A stretch of 64,000 nt of DNA from Clostridia bacterium (lineage in GTDB: Bacteria; Bacillota; Clostridia; Oscillospirales; Acutalibacteraceae). Positions 34,946 to 44,251 of the stretch are shown piece by piece. A program made the position numbers and the translations under genes. The notes beneath the pieces were generated by a model, which was not told the origin of the DNA, made no database searches, and was given only the letters and a program-made list of their open reading frames with translations. The first letter of the stretch is position 1. Each line of letters opens with the position of its first letter. The stretch covers positions 62,001-126,000 of the forward strand of contig JAFQRA010000030.1 of assembly GCA_017410325.1 (NCBI GenBank). Reading direction: 5' to 3'.

Positions 34946-36871
34946 TTACTTGGAAATCTTTACAAGCTCTTCAAATGCAGCCATAAGGCTTGTGCCTGAG
35001 CTGCGGCTGAAAGCGATTGTTTCCTGGTAGTGGTCGCCGAAGGGCTCCATATCGTCAAAGAAAATCATGCAGTAGTCATTGTCGTTGAGGATGTAGCCGA
35101 TTTCGTCGTTGCAAAGGCCGAAGCAAAGGAGAACGTCGTCCTCTGTTGTGCCGAGGGCTTCTGCGCAGGATTTGCCGGGGAAGTCACAGCCGGAGAAGGA
35201 GTTTTCAGCGTCCATTGTAACGCCGCCATAGATGAGCTCCGGGCTGATTTCGCCGGGCATCATGGCAACCTTGATGTTGGTGCCGAATTCAGCGTAGCCA
35301 ACCTCTGTGGGTGTGCTGTATGTGCCGTCGCCGTTGTCGAGAATTCTGTGGTTAACAAGGCCCATCTTGCCGACAAGCATAAGCACGGGGTTTTCAACCG
35401 TGATGATAATTTCCTTAGCGGCTACGTTGAGAATGGGCTCAACCTCTGTTTCCTCAACGGGCTCCCAATCCTCATACCAGAGTGTGTAGCCCTCGCCTGC
35501 GTTGGCGATTTCGTTCTGAAGCTTTTCGTTATCCTTGACGTAGGGGCTTGCCTTGATTTCTTCCTCCGTCTTGGTCATGCTCATTGCAATGTATGCAAGC
35601 TCCTTGCCGTAACGGTCAGCCTGCATCCAGCGCTCGTGCATTTCAACGTTGTCGTTAGTCGGGCCTCTGTCGGAGTAGATACCGAGAGTAGCGCCGATAA
35701 TGGGCATAAAGTTGTAGTTGTACTCGGAAAGCACCTGATTCATAGCAGCCGTGTAGTCGCCGGAAAGCTGCTTGCCCGAGCTTTCGTCAGTCTTAAGACC
35801 GGTGATGTAGGGGTGAGCAGGCTCGTTGATGATGAGTGTTTCGTCAACGCCGTCCTTTGCGGGGTCAAAGCGGAAAACATACAGATTGCCGTCGTAGCCT
35901 GTGGGGTCACGGTCGTCGGAGAAATACTCCTCGCAGTCCTTCTGGCTGAAGTAGAGCTTGCCTTCTTCCATAGACTTGGTGGCGTTCTTGACAGACTGTG
36001 CGGTGCGCTCCTTGAGAAGGTTCATAAACTCCTCATCGGGGCCGGGCTGAGTTTTGAAAATAAGCTGATTTGTAAGAGCGGCAAGAGTGTTGTTTGCCAT
36101 CTTGAGGAAGAAGGGATTCCAGAGGCCGAGCGTATCAATTTCGCTGTGGCAGTGTGTTGCCGTAACGTTGATTGAAACGATGTTGTTTTCCTCTGCGAAA
36201 TCCTTGAGGAGGTTACGGATGTCGCGGATATCCTTGTTGGAAATACCGATACATTCGATTGTGCAGAATGCAACCTTGCCTCTGCCTGAGCCGTCATCCA
36301 TAACGACTGTGTAAACGTTCATATCGTCGAGAACTTCTTCAACCGTGTTGGAGGGGAAGTTCTGAAGAAGATAGCCGGCAAGGTAGTAGGGTCTGTCGAG
36401 AATATCGTCGGGAACGAGGCTGGTCTGGTCGTAGCCGAGGCTCCATACGCCGCCTGCGTTAGAGTCGATAAATGTTGTGTGGCCCGCCATAAAGTCGGGG
36501 CTGTCGTACTCGTCTGCATCAACAAAGGTTGTATTTGCAACGGGAGCCGGAACGGCAAGGCAGTTGAGAATTGTCATAAAGACAAGCTCAAGGTATGTAA
36601 AGCCGATCGTTTCCTTTTCCTGCTCTGTGTCAGCGCCGATCATAGCCATAACCGCATCAATGGGGTTGAGCAGGTTGTACTGGTTGCCGTCGATTCTGAC
36701 GTAAACGGGGTCGAGAAGACCGCGGTTGCTTGTGATTGAGCTGGTGATGAATGATTTGTCAACTGTTTCGGTGTCCGCTGTCTCGGCAGATGCACTTGAA
36801 GCGGCCGCTACGCAGCCGAATACCATGCAAAGGCTCAGAAGAACGGCGATAACCTTTTTGAGAGCTTTCAT
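34946..36871 (-). CDS. Secreted neutral/alkaline ceramidase-like protein
   Basis: The 641-residue protein has a signal peptide (MKALKKVIAVLLSLCMVFG..., ending SASA). The N-terminal half resembles neutral/alkaline non-lysosomal ceramidases. PYYLAGYLLQ and GKVAFCTIECIGIS precede INVTATHCHSEIDTLG, matching the family's xxTHTHSGP zinc-site motif with Cys and Glu substitutions; MMPGEISPELIYGG fits the later P-G-E element. Ceramidases cleave ceramide into sphingosine and fatty acid; here the substrate could be another N-acyl lipid. GGAGG precedes the ATG. A TATAAT/TATTAT-like -10 near 36930-36938 (minus) is a plausible promoter. It is monocistronic. Confidence 0.65.
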   Translation of the reverse strand: MKALKKVIAVLLSLCMVFGCVAAASSASAETADTETVDKSFITSSITSNRGLLDPVYVRIDGNQYNLLNPIDAVMAMIGADTEQEKETIGFTYLELVFMTILNCLAVPAPVANTTFVDADEYDSPDFMAGHTTFIDSNAGGVWSLGYDQTSLVPDDILDRPYYLAGYLLQNFPSNTVEEVLDDMNVYTVVMDDGSGRGKVAFCTIECIGISNKDIRDIRNLLKDFAEENNIVSINVTATHCHSEIDTLGLWNPFFLKMANNTLAALTNQLIFKTQPGPDEEFMNLLKERTAQSVKNATKSMEEGKLYFSQKDCEEYFSDDRDPTGYDGNLYVFRFDPAKDGVDETLIINEPAHPYITGLKTDESSGKQLSGDYTAAMNQVLSEYNYNFMPIIGATLGIYSDRGPTNDNVEMHERWMQADRYGKELAYIAMSMTKTEEEIKASPYVKDNEKLQNEIANAGEGYTLWYEDWEPVEETEVEPILNVAAKEIIITVENPVLMLVGKMGLVNHRILDNGDGTYSTPTEVGYAEFGTNIKVAMMPGEISPELIYGGVTMDAENSFSGCDFPGKSCAEALGTTEDDVLLCFGLCNDEIGYILNDNDYCMIFFDDMEPFGDHYQETIAFSRSSGTSLMAAFEELVKISK

Positions 36872-37046
36872 TTTGTTTCCTCCGTAGAAAAATTTAAAAG
36901 AGCGGTTTATTACCGCTTTTTGGACAATTATTATAATAACATATTAATATATATAAAACAATTATCTCCGTGTAGAATTTAATGCGCAAATATTGGTTAA
37001 TTTTACTGTATTTGTTTTTTAACCGAGGATATTAATATGTTAAGCG

Positions 37047-37075
37047 TTGACTAATTTTGATAATTTTGCTAAAAT
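37047..37075 (+). promoter_or_regulatory. Sigma-A promoter
   Basis: TTGACT (37047-37052), 17-nt spacer, TAAAAT (37070-37075), 50 bases before the next start codon. Confidence 0.7.
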
Positions 37076-37124
37076 ACACAATGGATTAGGTTGTACCTGT
37101 ATTCATTCAAAAAGGAGAAAGCTT

Positions 37125-38006
37125 ATGGACAGCATCAAGGCAGTTAAAACGCTTATGGACATACTTCGCTTTTTGCAGAAATATACTCCCGTGCTCACGC
37201 CGCTGCTGGCGCTGACACTCGTGCTGTCAGGCGTGTTTGAGCTTGCAACCGTTGGGGCAAGACCCGAAGAGGTTTCAAAAACCGTGGTGCTCGGTGCGGA
37301 TTCGTGGGAGCATTCGCAGGACGTTACGACTGACGGCGAAAGCTACTACTTTACCTGCAAATACGGTATAATCAAAACCGAGCTTGACTGCAAAACGGTT
37401 ATCATACGCAATGCTGACGCTATTCCCGACAGCTTCAAGACCGAATACGGCTCGGCACACATAGGCGGTATCAGCTGCTATAACGGAAAGCTCTACTGTG
37501 CCGTTGAGGACAGCAAGGTTTTTCTGCACCCGCTGATTGTGGTTTACGATGCCGAAACGCTCGAATATACGGGCGAATTTTACCACCTTGATGCCCAAAA
37601 GCACACAAAAGGCTTGCCGTGGATATGTGTTAACCCCGAAACGGGTATAATATACTGTGCGTCGAGGGATTATTCCACCGAAATTATGTGCTACGACACG
37701 GCGGCGCAAAAATACCTTGAGCCGATTGCGCTTGTCAACTCCGACCCCGATTTCAATATTCATAAAATTCAGGGCGGCGAGGTCAGCGGCGGTGTGCTCT
37801 ACCTTGCAACAAACGATTCAACACAGGCTGTTTTCACCGTTGACCTTGCAAGCGGCAACGCAGACAAGCTTTTTGACCGCAACCTTTTTGAAGGCAGTGA
37901 GGGCGAGGGCCTGACCGTTCTCAAAACCGAGGACGGCGCGTTTATTCACGCAATGGATATGAGCCCGATTTTCATTTCGGCTTACGTAAGACACTACGCA
38001 AACTAA
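37125..38006 (+). CDS. Membrane-anchored protein of unknown function, propeller-like repeats
   Basis: I do not recognise the family. The 293-residue protein starts at 37125 after AAAAAGGAG. It has one hydrophobic segment (about residues 25-45, VLTPLLALTLVLSGVF) and an outside domain. Repeated motifs such as QDVTTDGESYYFTCKYG, GGISCYNGKLYCAVED, PLIVVYDAETLEYTGEF and GGVLYLATNDSTQAVF read like blades of a beta-propeller. No catalytic residues stand out. The adjacent SufCB genes start 38 bases downstream, but functional linkage is doubtful. Confidence 0.7.
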   Translation: MDSIKAVKTLMDILRFLQKYTPVLTPLLALTLVLSGVFELATVGARPEEVSKTVVLGADSWEHSQDVTTDGESYYFTCKYGIIKTELDCKTVIIRNADAIPDSFKTEYGSAHIGGISCYNGKLYCAVEDSKVFLHPLIVVYDAETLEYTGEFYHLDAQKHTKGLPWICVNPETGIIYCASRDYSTEIMCYDTAAQKYLEPIALVNSDPDFNIHKIQGGEVSGGVLYLATNDSTQAVFTVDLASGNADKLFDRNLFEGSEGEGLTVLKTEDGAFIHAMDMSPIFISAYVRHYAN

Positions 38007-38044
38007 AGAGGATATCTCTGAAATCTCACAGAAAGGCAAAGTAA

Positions 38045-38770
38045 ATGTTAGAACTCAAAAATGTTTCCTTCACCGTCGGAGGCAATGACGGGCTCGATAT
38101 TATCGACGATGTTTCACTGACAGTTAACGACGGCGAATTTCTTGTAGTAACAGGCCCCAACGGCGGTGGCAAATCCACGCTGGCAAGGCTGATTATGGGT
38201 ATCGAGCAGCCTACGGGCGGTCAGATACTTCTCAACGGACAGGACATAACGGGTCTGTCCGTAACGGAAAGAGCAAATCTCGGTGTGGGCTACGCCTTCC
38301 AGCAGCCGCCGCGCTTCAAGGGTCTCACCGTTCGCAGACTTCTTGAGCTTGCCGCAGGCAGCACGCTTCCCGAGGACGAGTGCTGCTCTTACCTTACAAA
38401 CGTCGGTCTTTGCTCAAAAGACTATCTCAACCGTGAAATTGACGCTTCCCTTTCGGGCGGCGAGGTAAAGCGAATTGAAATTGCATCGCTTATGGCAAGA
38501 GAACTGAAGCTCGCTATTTTCGATGAGCCCGAGGCAGGTATTGACCTGTGGAGCTTTGCAATGCTTGTCGATACCTTCAAAACCCTCAGCCGCCGCAGGC
38601 ACGACAGCGTAATTATAATCTCTCACCAGGAAAGAATAATGCAGCTTGCGGACAATATTGCCGTTATCGCAAACGGCAAGCTGAAAAATCTCGGCCCGAA
38701 GGATGAGATTTTCCCGAATCTGATGAAAGAGCTCAGTGCGGACTGCGGCTTCAGAGGAGGTAAGGCGTAA
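38045..38770 (+). CDS. sufC: SufC-type Fe-S assembly ATPase
   Basis: The 241-residue ABC ATPase shows Walker A GPNGGGKST (residues 37-45), Q-loop AFQQPPRF, signature SLSGGEVKRIEIA (about 138), Walker B LAIFDEPEAGID (about 155) and H-loop IIISHQERIM. SufC drives conformational change of the SufB scaffold during Fe-S cluster assembly in the cytoplasm. The stop codon overlaps the start of the SufB-like gene, so they form a coupled pair. No sufS, sufU, sufD or sufE lies next to it, which is the minimal SufBC arrangement. Confidence 0.88.
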   Translation: MLELKNVSFTVGGNDGLDIIDDVSLTVNDGEFLVVTGPNGGGKSTLARLIMGIEQPTGGQILLNGQDITGLSVTERANLGVGYAFQQPPRFKGLTVRRLLELAAGSTLPEDECCSYLTNVGLCSKDYLNREIDASLSGGEVKRIEIASLMARELKLAIFDEPEAGIDLWSFAMLVDTFKTLSRRRHDSVIIISHQERIMQLADNIAVIANGKLKNLGPKDEIFPNLMKELSADCGFRGGKA

Positions 38771-39693
38771 TGTTTGATTATATAGAAAAAAACCTTCTTT
38801 CCGCAATTGCCGATATGAGCGGTATTCCCGAAACGGGTGCTTTCAATATCCGTATAAACGGCGGCGGTGCGGCACGCTCGTCAACCGAAACCGTTACGAT
38901 TGAGTCCAAAACCGACAAGCAGGGCATAGATATAAAGGTCAAGCCCTTCTCAAAGGCGGATAACGTTCACATTCCCGTTATCGTTACCGAATCGGGCGTG
39001 AGCGACAAGGTTTATAATGATTTTTATATCGGCGAGGGTGCCGAGGTCAGGATTGTTGCAGGCTGCGGTATTCATAACGACGGCGACTGCGACAGCAGAC
39101 ACGAGGGCATACACCGCTTCTTTATCGGCAAAAACGCCAAGGTGACTTACGTTGAAAAGCACTACGGCGACGGTGAGGGCACGGGTGCCCGAGTGCTCAA
39201 CCCCGTAACCGAGGTCTATATGGAAGAGGGTGCCGAGTGCGAAATGGAAACCGTGCAGATTAAGGGTGTCGATTCCACGGCACGCACAAGCACGGCACAC
39301 CTCGGTAAAAACGCAAAGCTTGTAATCACCGAAAGGCTTATGACCCACGGCGCACAGTACGCACGAAGCGATATGGTTATCGAGCTTGACGGCGAGGACG
39401 CTTCGGCGCAGATTATCTCACGCTCCGTTGCAAAGGATACCTCCGAGCAGATATTCTACCCGAGAGCGGTCGGCAACAACCGCTGCCGTGCCCACGTGCA
39501 GTGCGATTCCATAATTATGGACAGCGCAAAAATCCGCTCCATTCCCGAAATTGCCGCAAACCACCCCGATGCACAGATTGTTCACGAGGCGGCTATAGGC
39601 AAAATCAATTCCGACCAGCTCACAAAGCTCTGTACTCTGGGCCTGAGCCCCGATGAAGCCGAAGAAGTAATAATTGAGGGCTTCCTGAATTAA
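38770..39693 (+). CDS. sufB: Short SufB/SufD-family Fe-S cluster scaffold
   Basis: The 307-residue protein is a beta-helix of the SufB/SufD family, shorter than typical SufB (about 460 residues) because the N-terminal region is reduced. Visible elements are YNDFYIGEGAEVRIVAGCGIH, KVTYVEKHYG, the core YARSDMVIELDGEDA, RCRAHVQCDSIIMD and the C-terminal HEAAIGKINSDQLTKL. HEAAIGKI matches the conserved helix around the SufC contact. Cys residues in CGIHNDGDCDSRHE and CRAHVQC are candidate ligands. Its start codon overlaps the sufC stop, giving a two-gene Fe-S assembly unit. Sequence alone does not distinguish SufB from SufD; SufB-like scaffold is the likelier role when alone. Confidence 0.82.
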   Translation: MFDYIEKNLLSAIADMSGIPETGAFNIRINGGGAARSSTETVTIESKTDKQGIDIKVKPFSKADNVHIPVIVTESGVSDKVYNDFYIGEGAEVRIVAGCGIHNDGDCDSRHEGIHRFFIGKNAKVTYVEKHYGDGEGTGARVLNPVTEVYMEEGAECEMETVQIKGVDSTARTSTAHLGKNAKLVITERLMTHGAQYARSDMVIELDGEDASAQIISRSVAKDTSEQIFYPRAVGNNRCRAHVQCDSIIMDSAKIRSIPEIAANHPDAQIVHEAAIGKINSDQLTKLCTLGLSPDEAEEVIIEGFLN

Positions 39694-39733
39694 GCGATTT
39701 ATTTTCAAAATAAATTAAAAAGGAGAACACACC

Positions 39734-41224
39734 ATGGCAAACGAATTCTTTTGTGCGCCCGGCGGTAAATTCAGCCGTAAGCGTACTATCCTCACAGGCT
39801 TCGGCTTCATGGCAAGCTCAATAGCCTGGGCAATCTACGACCCCTACATCACAAAAATTCTCAACCGACTCCTCACCGAATCCGCAACGATTACCGAGTG
39901 GAGCAGAAAGCTCAACGAGGCGTTCCCCGTGCTTGCAAAGTTTGCAGAAACACAGGGTCAGGACGTTAACCTTGCCGGCGGCGGTATCACACTTGTTCCG
40001 CTGTTCATCGGTATTATTATGACCTTTGACAACATCTTCGGCGTTATCTTCCAGCCCACCTTCGGCAAGCTTTCCGATAACTGCCATTCCAAGCTCGGCA
40101 AGCGCCGTCCCTTCATCGTTTTCGGCGCTCCCGTTTCAGCCTTCCTCTTTGCAGTTATTCCGTGGGTTGCGCTTAGCAATTCTCTTCCGCTTACAATGCT
40201 CTTCATCATCCTCTTCGTTTTCACAATGTCCCTCTGGAGAGCACCCGTCGTCGCACTTATGCCCGCCCTCACTCCGCCTGCAATGCGAAGCGAAGGCAAC
40301 GCCATCATCAACCTTATGGGCGGTGTCGGCTCAGCTATCGGTATGTTTGCCGGTACTATCGTAGGCGTTATCTATAAGCTCTTTACAGGCGTTGCAATTA
40401 CTGCCGAAAACGAGCAGATTGCCTTCCCCTATGTTTTCCTTACCGGCTCAATCGTTATGGTTATCGGTATGCTCGTTATTCTCTTCTTCGTCAAGGAGCC
40501 TTCAAGCAAGCTTGAGGTCAAGGCTGCGCAGAATAAAGCCGCTGATGCCGCCGCACGTGCAAAGGCGGAAAAGGAAGCCAAGAAGGCTGAAAAGGCCGCA
40601 AGAAAGGCACAGAAGCTTACCGGCGCAGAGAGAAGAAGCCTTATCTTTATGCTCGGCGGTCTGTTCTTCCTCTTCTGCGGTACGAACGCAATCACAACCT
40701 TCTTTGCTCTGTTTGCCGCTGAAATTCTCGGCAAGACAACGGCTCAGGCTACGATTATGACAACCGTATTTGCCGTTTGCTCCGCTATAGCCGCAATTCC
40801 CGCAGGCTGGCTTGGCAAGAAAATCGGCAGAAAGAAGACCATTCTCATCGGTCTGGCTACATTTATGGCGGCTTTCGTTCTTTACCTGCTGACACGCACG
40901 GATGCAATCGTCTGGGCGGTTCTTATACTTGGCGGTTTTGCAAATATGTTCATCACCGTCAACACCCTTCCCCTTGTTCTTGAAATCGGCGGTAACGATA
41001 AGGTCGGTACATTCACAGGCTACTATTACACCGCTACCTTCTCCGCACAGATTGCTTCCCCCATCGTTTACGGTATTGTCCGTATGCTTTCGGGCACATA
41101 TATGTCCCTTTTCTACTACAGCCCCATTATGTTCGTTCTCAGCCTTCTCTGTATCCTCGTTGTCAAGCACGGCGAAGCCCTGCCCGACGAAGTAATCAAG
41201 GCTGCACAGGAAGAAAATGATTGA
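39734..41224 (+). CDS. Major facilitator transporter, GPH-like (sugar/cation symporter type)
   Basis: The 496-residue protein has about 12 membrane helices. The first half contains GVIFQPTFGKLSDN and LGKRRPFIVFG, the loop 2-3 signature of the glycoside-pentoside-hexuronide:cation branch of MFS. A Lys/Ala-rich cytoplasmic loop (about residues 260-295) separates the halves, and GWLGKKIGRKKTILIG marks the repeat in the second half. The substrate is probably a glycoside or oligosaccharide, not determinable here. A good ribosome binding site (AAAAAGGAG) precedes the ATG. A second, longer homologue lies at 54406. Confidence 0.85.
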   Translation: MANEFFCAPGGKFSRKRTILTGFGFMASSIAWAIYDPYITKILNRLLTESATITEWSRKLNEAFPVLAKFAETQGQDVNLAGGGITLVPLFIGIIMTFDNIFGVIFQPTFGKLSDNCHSKLGKRRPFIVFGAPVSAFLFAVIPWVALSNSLPLTMLFIILFVFTMSLWRAPVVALMPALTPPAMRSEGNAIINLMGGVGSAIGMFAGTIVGVIYKLFTGVAITAENEQIAFPYVFLTGSIVMVIGMLVILFFVKEPSSKLEVKAAQNKAADAAARAKAEKEAKKAEKAARKAQKLTGAERRSLIFMLGGLFFLFCGTNAITTFFALFAAEILGKTTAQATIMTTVFAVCSAIAAIPAGWLGKKIGRKKTILIGLATFMAAFVLYLLTRTDAIVWAVLILGGFANMFITVNTLPLVLEIGGNDKVGTFTGYYYTATFSAQIASPIVYGIVRMLSGTYMSLFYYSPIMFVLSLLCILVVKHGEALPDEVIKAAQEEND

Positions 41225-41244
41225 TTTATAATAATTTCTAAATT

Positions 41245-41270
41245 GCAGGAGAGGGTTTTCCCTCTCCTGC
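41245..41270. repeat. Palindromic repeat of the GGGGAGGGTTTTCCC type
   Basis: GCAGGAGAGGG (41245-41255) and CCCTCTCCTGC (41260-41270) form a perfect 11-bp stem, related to the repeat near 29263. It may act as a weak terminator or be an interspersed repeat. Confidence 0.6.
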
Positions 41271-41292
41271 TGAACAAAAAGGATGATTTGTT

Positions 41293-41766
41293 TTGGCACA
41301 GAAGCTCACCAAAAAGCAGAACATAGTCCAGACGGTTAAATTTGCCCTTTTTTCAATGGGCGCAGGTATTATTCAGACGGTTTCATTCACTGTTCTCAAC
41401 GAGGTTTTTAAGCTCGATTACTGGAAGGCTTATTTGCCTGCTCTCGTTCTTTCCGTGCTTTTCAATTTCACGGTAAACCGCAAATTCACTTTTAAATCGG
41501 CAGCCAACGTTCCCGTTGCAATGCTCAAGGTTGCAGGCTATTACTGCGTTTTCACTCCCCTTTCAACCTGGGGCGGCGATGTGCTCAAGGCCTGGCTTGA
41601 CCTGACCTTTGCTTCTACCGCGGCGTGGAACGAGTATATAGTCCTTGCGCTGACGATGCTTCTTAATCTGTCCACGGAATTCCTTTTCTGCCGCTTCGTT
41701 GTTTACAGGAACAATATAAACACAAACGAGCTGGGCAAAAAGGAGCAGGAGAAACTCGGTCAGTAA
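41293..41766 (+). CDS. GtrA-like membrane protein
   Basis: The 157-residue protein has four hydrophobic segments and GtrA features: QTVKFALFSMGAGIIQ in helix 1, then LPALVLSVLFNFTVNRKFTFKS (conserved N-F-x-x-N-R-x-x-T-F element) and a last helix ending FLFCRFVVYR. GtrA proteins are thought to move lipid-linked sugars or assist cell-surface glycosylation. TTG at 41293 follows AAAAAGGA at a workable distance. The next gene starts 39 bases downstream. Confidence 0.85.
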   Translation: MAQKLTKKQNIVQTVKFALFSMGAGIIQTVSFTVLNEVFKLDYWKAYLPALVLSVLFNFTVNRKFTFKSAANVPVAMLKVAGYYCVFTPLSTWGGDVLKAWLDLTFASTAAWNEYIVLALTMLLNLSTEFLFCRFVVYRNNINTNELGKKEQEKLGQ

Positions 41767-41805
41767 CAGGAACACAAGTATTTTAATTTAAGGAAAATCT
41801 TTTAT

Positions 41806-42774
41806 ATGAAAAAGCTTTTATGCATTGTGTTATGCCTTGTGCTTGCCGCAACAGCCTTTACGGGCTGTTCTGCCGCGGGAAAAACCGTTCTCACCGTAGG
41901 CCGGGCAAAGGTCGACAGCGAAATTTTTGCATATTATTTTGACGGGGTCTATGCCGCAACCGAAGGCGAGGGCGGAGACCTTCTTGATACCGGGAAAATT
42001 GTTGATGCGGCGGTTGACAAGTGCTGTGAGTATGTCGGCGCGGTTACGCTGTTTGCCCAGCTCAACCTGAGGCTTTCGGTTGACGATAAAAAGGCAATAG
42101 CGGACGACACCGAGGATATATGGACGCTTTATTCCGAGTATTACACCGCGGCAGGCATCAGCAAGCAGACGGTGCACAAAATAAAGCAGGCCGAGTATAT
42201 GCGCAAGGCGTTGCTGCTCCACTATTTCGGAGAGGGCAGTGAATACGAGGTCAGCGAGGAAGAAATCGAATACTATTTTGACCTTACCTACGTGGAATTC
42301 TACGCTGTCAACGGCTATTTTACAACCGTTGACGAAGAGGGCAACACGGTTGACCTTACCGAGCAGGCAAAGGCAGACCTGAGAGCCGAGTTTGAAGCGA
42401 AGCGGCAGAAGGTAGAAAACGGTGCGGAGCTTTCCGAGGTTAACGGCGGCAATGCCGTTGAGTCAAACTTTGTTGCAATTTCAAGCACGGCATACCCCGA
42501 GGATTTCCTGGCGAAGTTGGCCGAGCTTGAATACGATGACCCCACCGTTATCGAAACAACGGAATACATCTTCCTTGTTGTAAGGACTGACGCCAAGAAA
42601 GGCGAAAACAGCAGCTACAGCAGCTACAGAACAAGCTACATTGAAGCACTGCGCGGCACAATGCTCACAGACCGCCTTGTTCAGACGGCCAAGGATTACG
42701 GTGTTGAACGCGAGAATTCAAGAATTGACCGCATAGCGGACGGTGTTGTTGATGCCCGTAACGAAAGAAAGTAA
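41806..42774 (+). CDS. Lipoprotein with SurA/PrsA-like N-terminal domain
   Basis: The 322-residue protein has a lipoprotein signal (MKKLLCIVLCLVLAATAF followed by lipobox TGC, lipidated Cys about residue 21). The sequence after it, VLTVGRAKVDSEIFAYYF, is typical of the SurA N-terminal/PrsA chaperone region. Helical segments resemble peptidyl-prolyl isomerase lipoproteins; VSEEEIEYYFD and a charged C-terminus are visible, but no clear parvulin catalytic domain is seen. It probably assists folding of secreted proteins outside the membrane, an inference. It is likely in an operon with gtrA-like upstream and MATE downstream (19-base gap). Confidence 0.68.
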   Translation: MKKLLCIVLCLVLAATAFTGCSAAGKTVLTVGRAKVDSEIFAYYFDGVYAATEGEGGDLLDTGKIVDAAVDKCCEYVGAVTLFAQLNLRLSVDDKKAIADDTEDIWTLYSEYYTAAGISKQTVHKIKQAEYMRKALLLHYFGEGSEYEVSEEEIEYYFDLTYVEFYAVNGYFTTVDEEGNTVDLTEQAKADLRAEFEAKRQKVENGAELSEVNGGNAVESNFVAISSTAYPEDFLAKLAELEYDDPTVIETTEYIFLVVRTDAKKGENSSYSSYRTSYIEALRGTMLTDRLVQTAKDYGVERENSRIDRIADGVVDARNERK

Positions 42775-42793
42775 TTAAGCAAGAGGTAGCGTT

Positions 42794-44149
42794 ATGGCTG
42801 TTTTTGTAAGGGAAAAGGCGTTTTACAAAACCTTCTTTTCAATGGTTTTTACCATTGCAATGCAGAATATAATCGTCTATGCGGTAAACCTTGCCGACAA
42901 CGTTATGATAGGCGGCTACAGTGAGCTTTCGCTGAGTGCGGTTGCCGTTGTCAACCAGATTCAGTTTATGCTGCAGATGATTGCTCTGGGCACCTCAAAC
43001 GGTCTGACCGTGCTTTCCGCACAGTACTGGGGCACGAAACGTACTCAGCCGATAAGGCGTGTGTTCACGGTTGCGCTTTGCGTGGGTGCTTTGCTCAGCG
43101 CGTCTGTTTTTCTCGCCGTACAGCTTGCGCCTCACGGCGTGCTCACTCTGCTGACCGACCAGGCGGCAGTAGTCGAGGAAGCAAAGCCGTATCTGTTTAT
43201 AGTCAGCTTTTCTTACCTGCCCTTTGTCTTTTCGCAGCTTATGCTTGCTCTTATGCGAAGCGTTGAAAAGGTTAAAATCGGCTTCGGCGTTTCCGTTGTT
43301 GCGCTTTTTGTAAACGTTATTCTCAATTATGTGCTTATCTACGGCAAATTCGGTTTTCCGGTGCTCGGTATCAGGGGTGCGGCGATTGCCACGCTTGTTT
43401 CAAGGCTGGTTGAGCTTGCGGTTGTTGCGGTCTATGTTTTCGCTGCCGACAAAAACGTAAAGCTTAAAATTTCCGACCTTGTAAAGCTCGAAAAGAATTA
43501 CATAAGGGACTATATAAAATACGGTTGCCCCCTCGTGCTTTCGGCAGGCAGCTGGGGAATAGCGATGACCGTGCAGGGTGCAATTTTAGGCCACCTCGGG
43601 TCTGAAACCGTGCTCAGCGCAAACAGTATTTCAAGTGCGGTTTTCGGAATTATGAGCGTTGTTGCCTACGCAGGCAGCAGCGTTGCCGGCGTTATCATCG
43701 GCAAAACCGTAGGCGAAAACAAAATCGAGCAAGTCAAAAAATACTCAAAAACCCTGCAGGCGCTTTTCCTGATTATAGGTGTCTGCTCGGGCTTGCTGCT
43801 GTTTGTTTTCAAAAATGCCTTTATCTCGCTTTACGACGTAAGCAGCGACACCCGTGAGCTTGCTTCAACCTTTATTACAATCCTCTGCGTAACACTTGTG
43901 GGTACGGCTTATGAAGCCCCCGTGCTCGGCGGTATTGTTGCAAGCGGCGGCGAAACGGATTTCGTTTTCAAAAACGACCTCATATTTATGTGGGGCATAG
44001 TGCTTCCCGCGTCCCTTCTTTCGGCATTTGTTTTTCATTTTCCGTCTGCCGTCACCTTTGCCTGCCTCAAAGCGGACCAGGTGCTCAAGTGCGCCGTTGC
44101 GGCGGTAAAGGTAAACCGCTATAAATGGATTAAAAAGGTAACGAGATAA
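42794..44149 (+). CDS. MATE family efflux transporter
   Basis: The 451-residue protein has about 12 membrane helices and MATE landmarks: IIVYAVNLADNVMIGGYSE in helix 1, GTSNGLTVLSAQYWG, and in the second half GSSVAGVIIGKTVGE. MATE exporters use Na+ or H+ gradients to expel cationic drugs or metabolites. The substrate is unknown. AAGAGGT precedes the ATG. Confidence 0.92.
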   Translation: MAVFVREKAFYKTFFSMVFTIAMQNIIVYAVNLADNVMIGGYSELSLSAVAVVNQIQFMLQMIALGTSNGLTVLSAQYWGTKRTQPIRRVFTVALCVGALLSASVFLAVQLAPHGVLTLLTDQAAVVEEAKPYLFIVSFSYLPFVFSQLMLALMRSVEKVKIGFGVSVVALFVNVILNYVLIYGKFGFPVLGIRGAAIATLVSRLVELAVVAVYVFAADKNVKLKISDLVKLEKNYIRDYIKYGCPLVLSAGSWGIAMTVQGAILGHLGSETVLSANSISSAVFGIMSVVAYAGSSVAGVIIGKTVGENKIEQVKKYSKTLQALFLIIGVCSGLLLFVFKNAFISLYDVSSDTRELASTFITILCVTLVGTAYEAPVLGGIVASGGETDFVFKNDLIFMWGIVLPASLLSAFVFHFPSAVTFACLKADQVLKCAVAAVKVNRYKWIKKVTR

Positions 44150-44161
44150 AAATATTAATTG

Positions 44162-44190
44162 TTGACATAAAAAAACACTTGTGCTATAAT
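44162..44190 (+). promoter_or_regulatory. Consensus sigma-A promoter
   Basis: TTGACA (44162-44167), 17-nt spacer, TATAAT (44185-44190), upstream of the small surface protein. Confidence 0.9.
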
Positions 44191-44251
44191 CTATCTATAC
44201 TATAGGAAAATGTCCTATTTCGCAAAATATGAAAGGTTCGGTGTATTACTT

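Noticed and set aside
35030..36175. 381-codon plus-strand frame opposite the ceramidase-like gene
   Set aside because: The minus-strand gene has signal peptide, family motifs, binding site and terminator; this frame has none.
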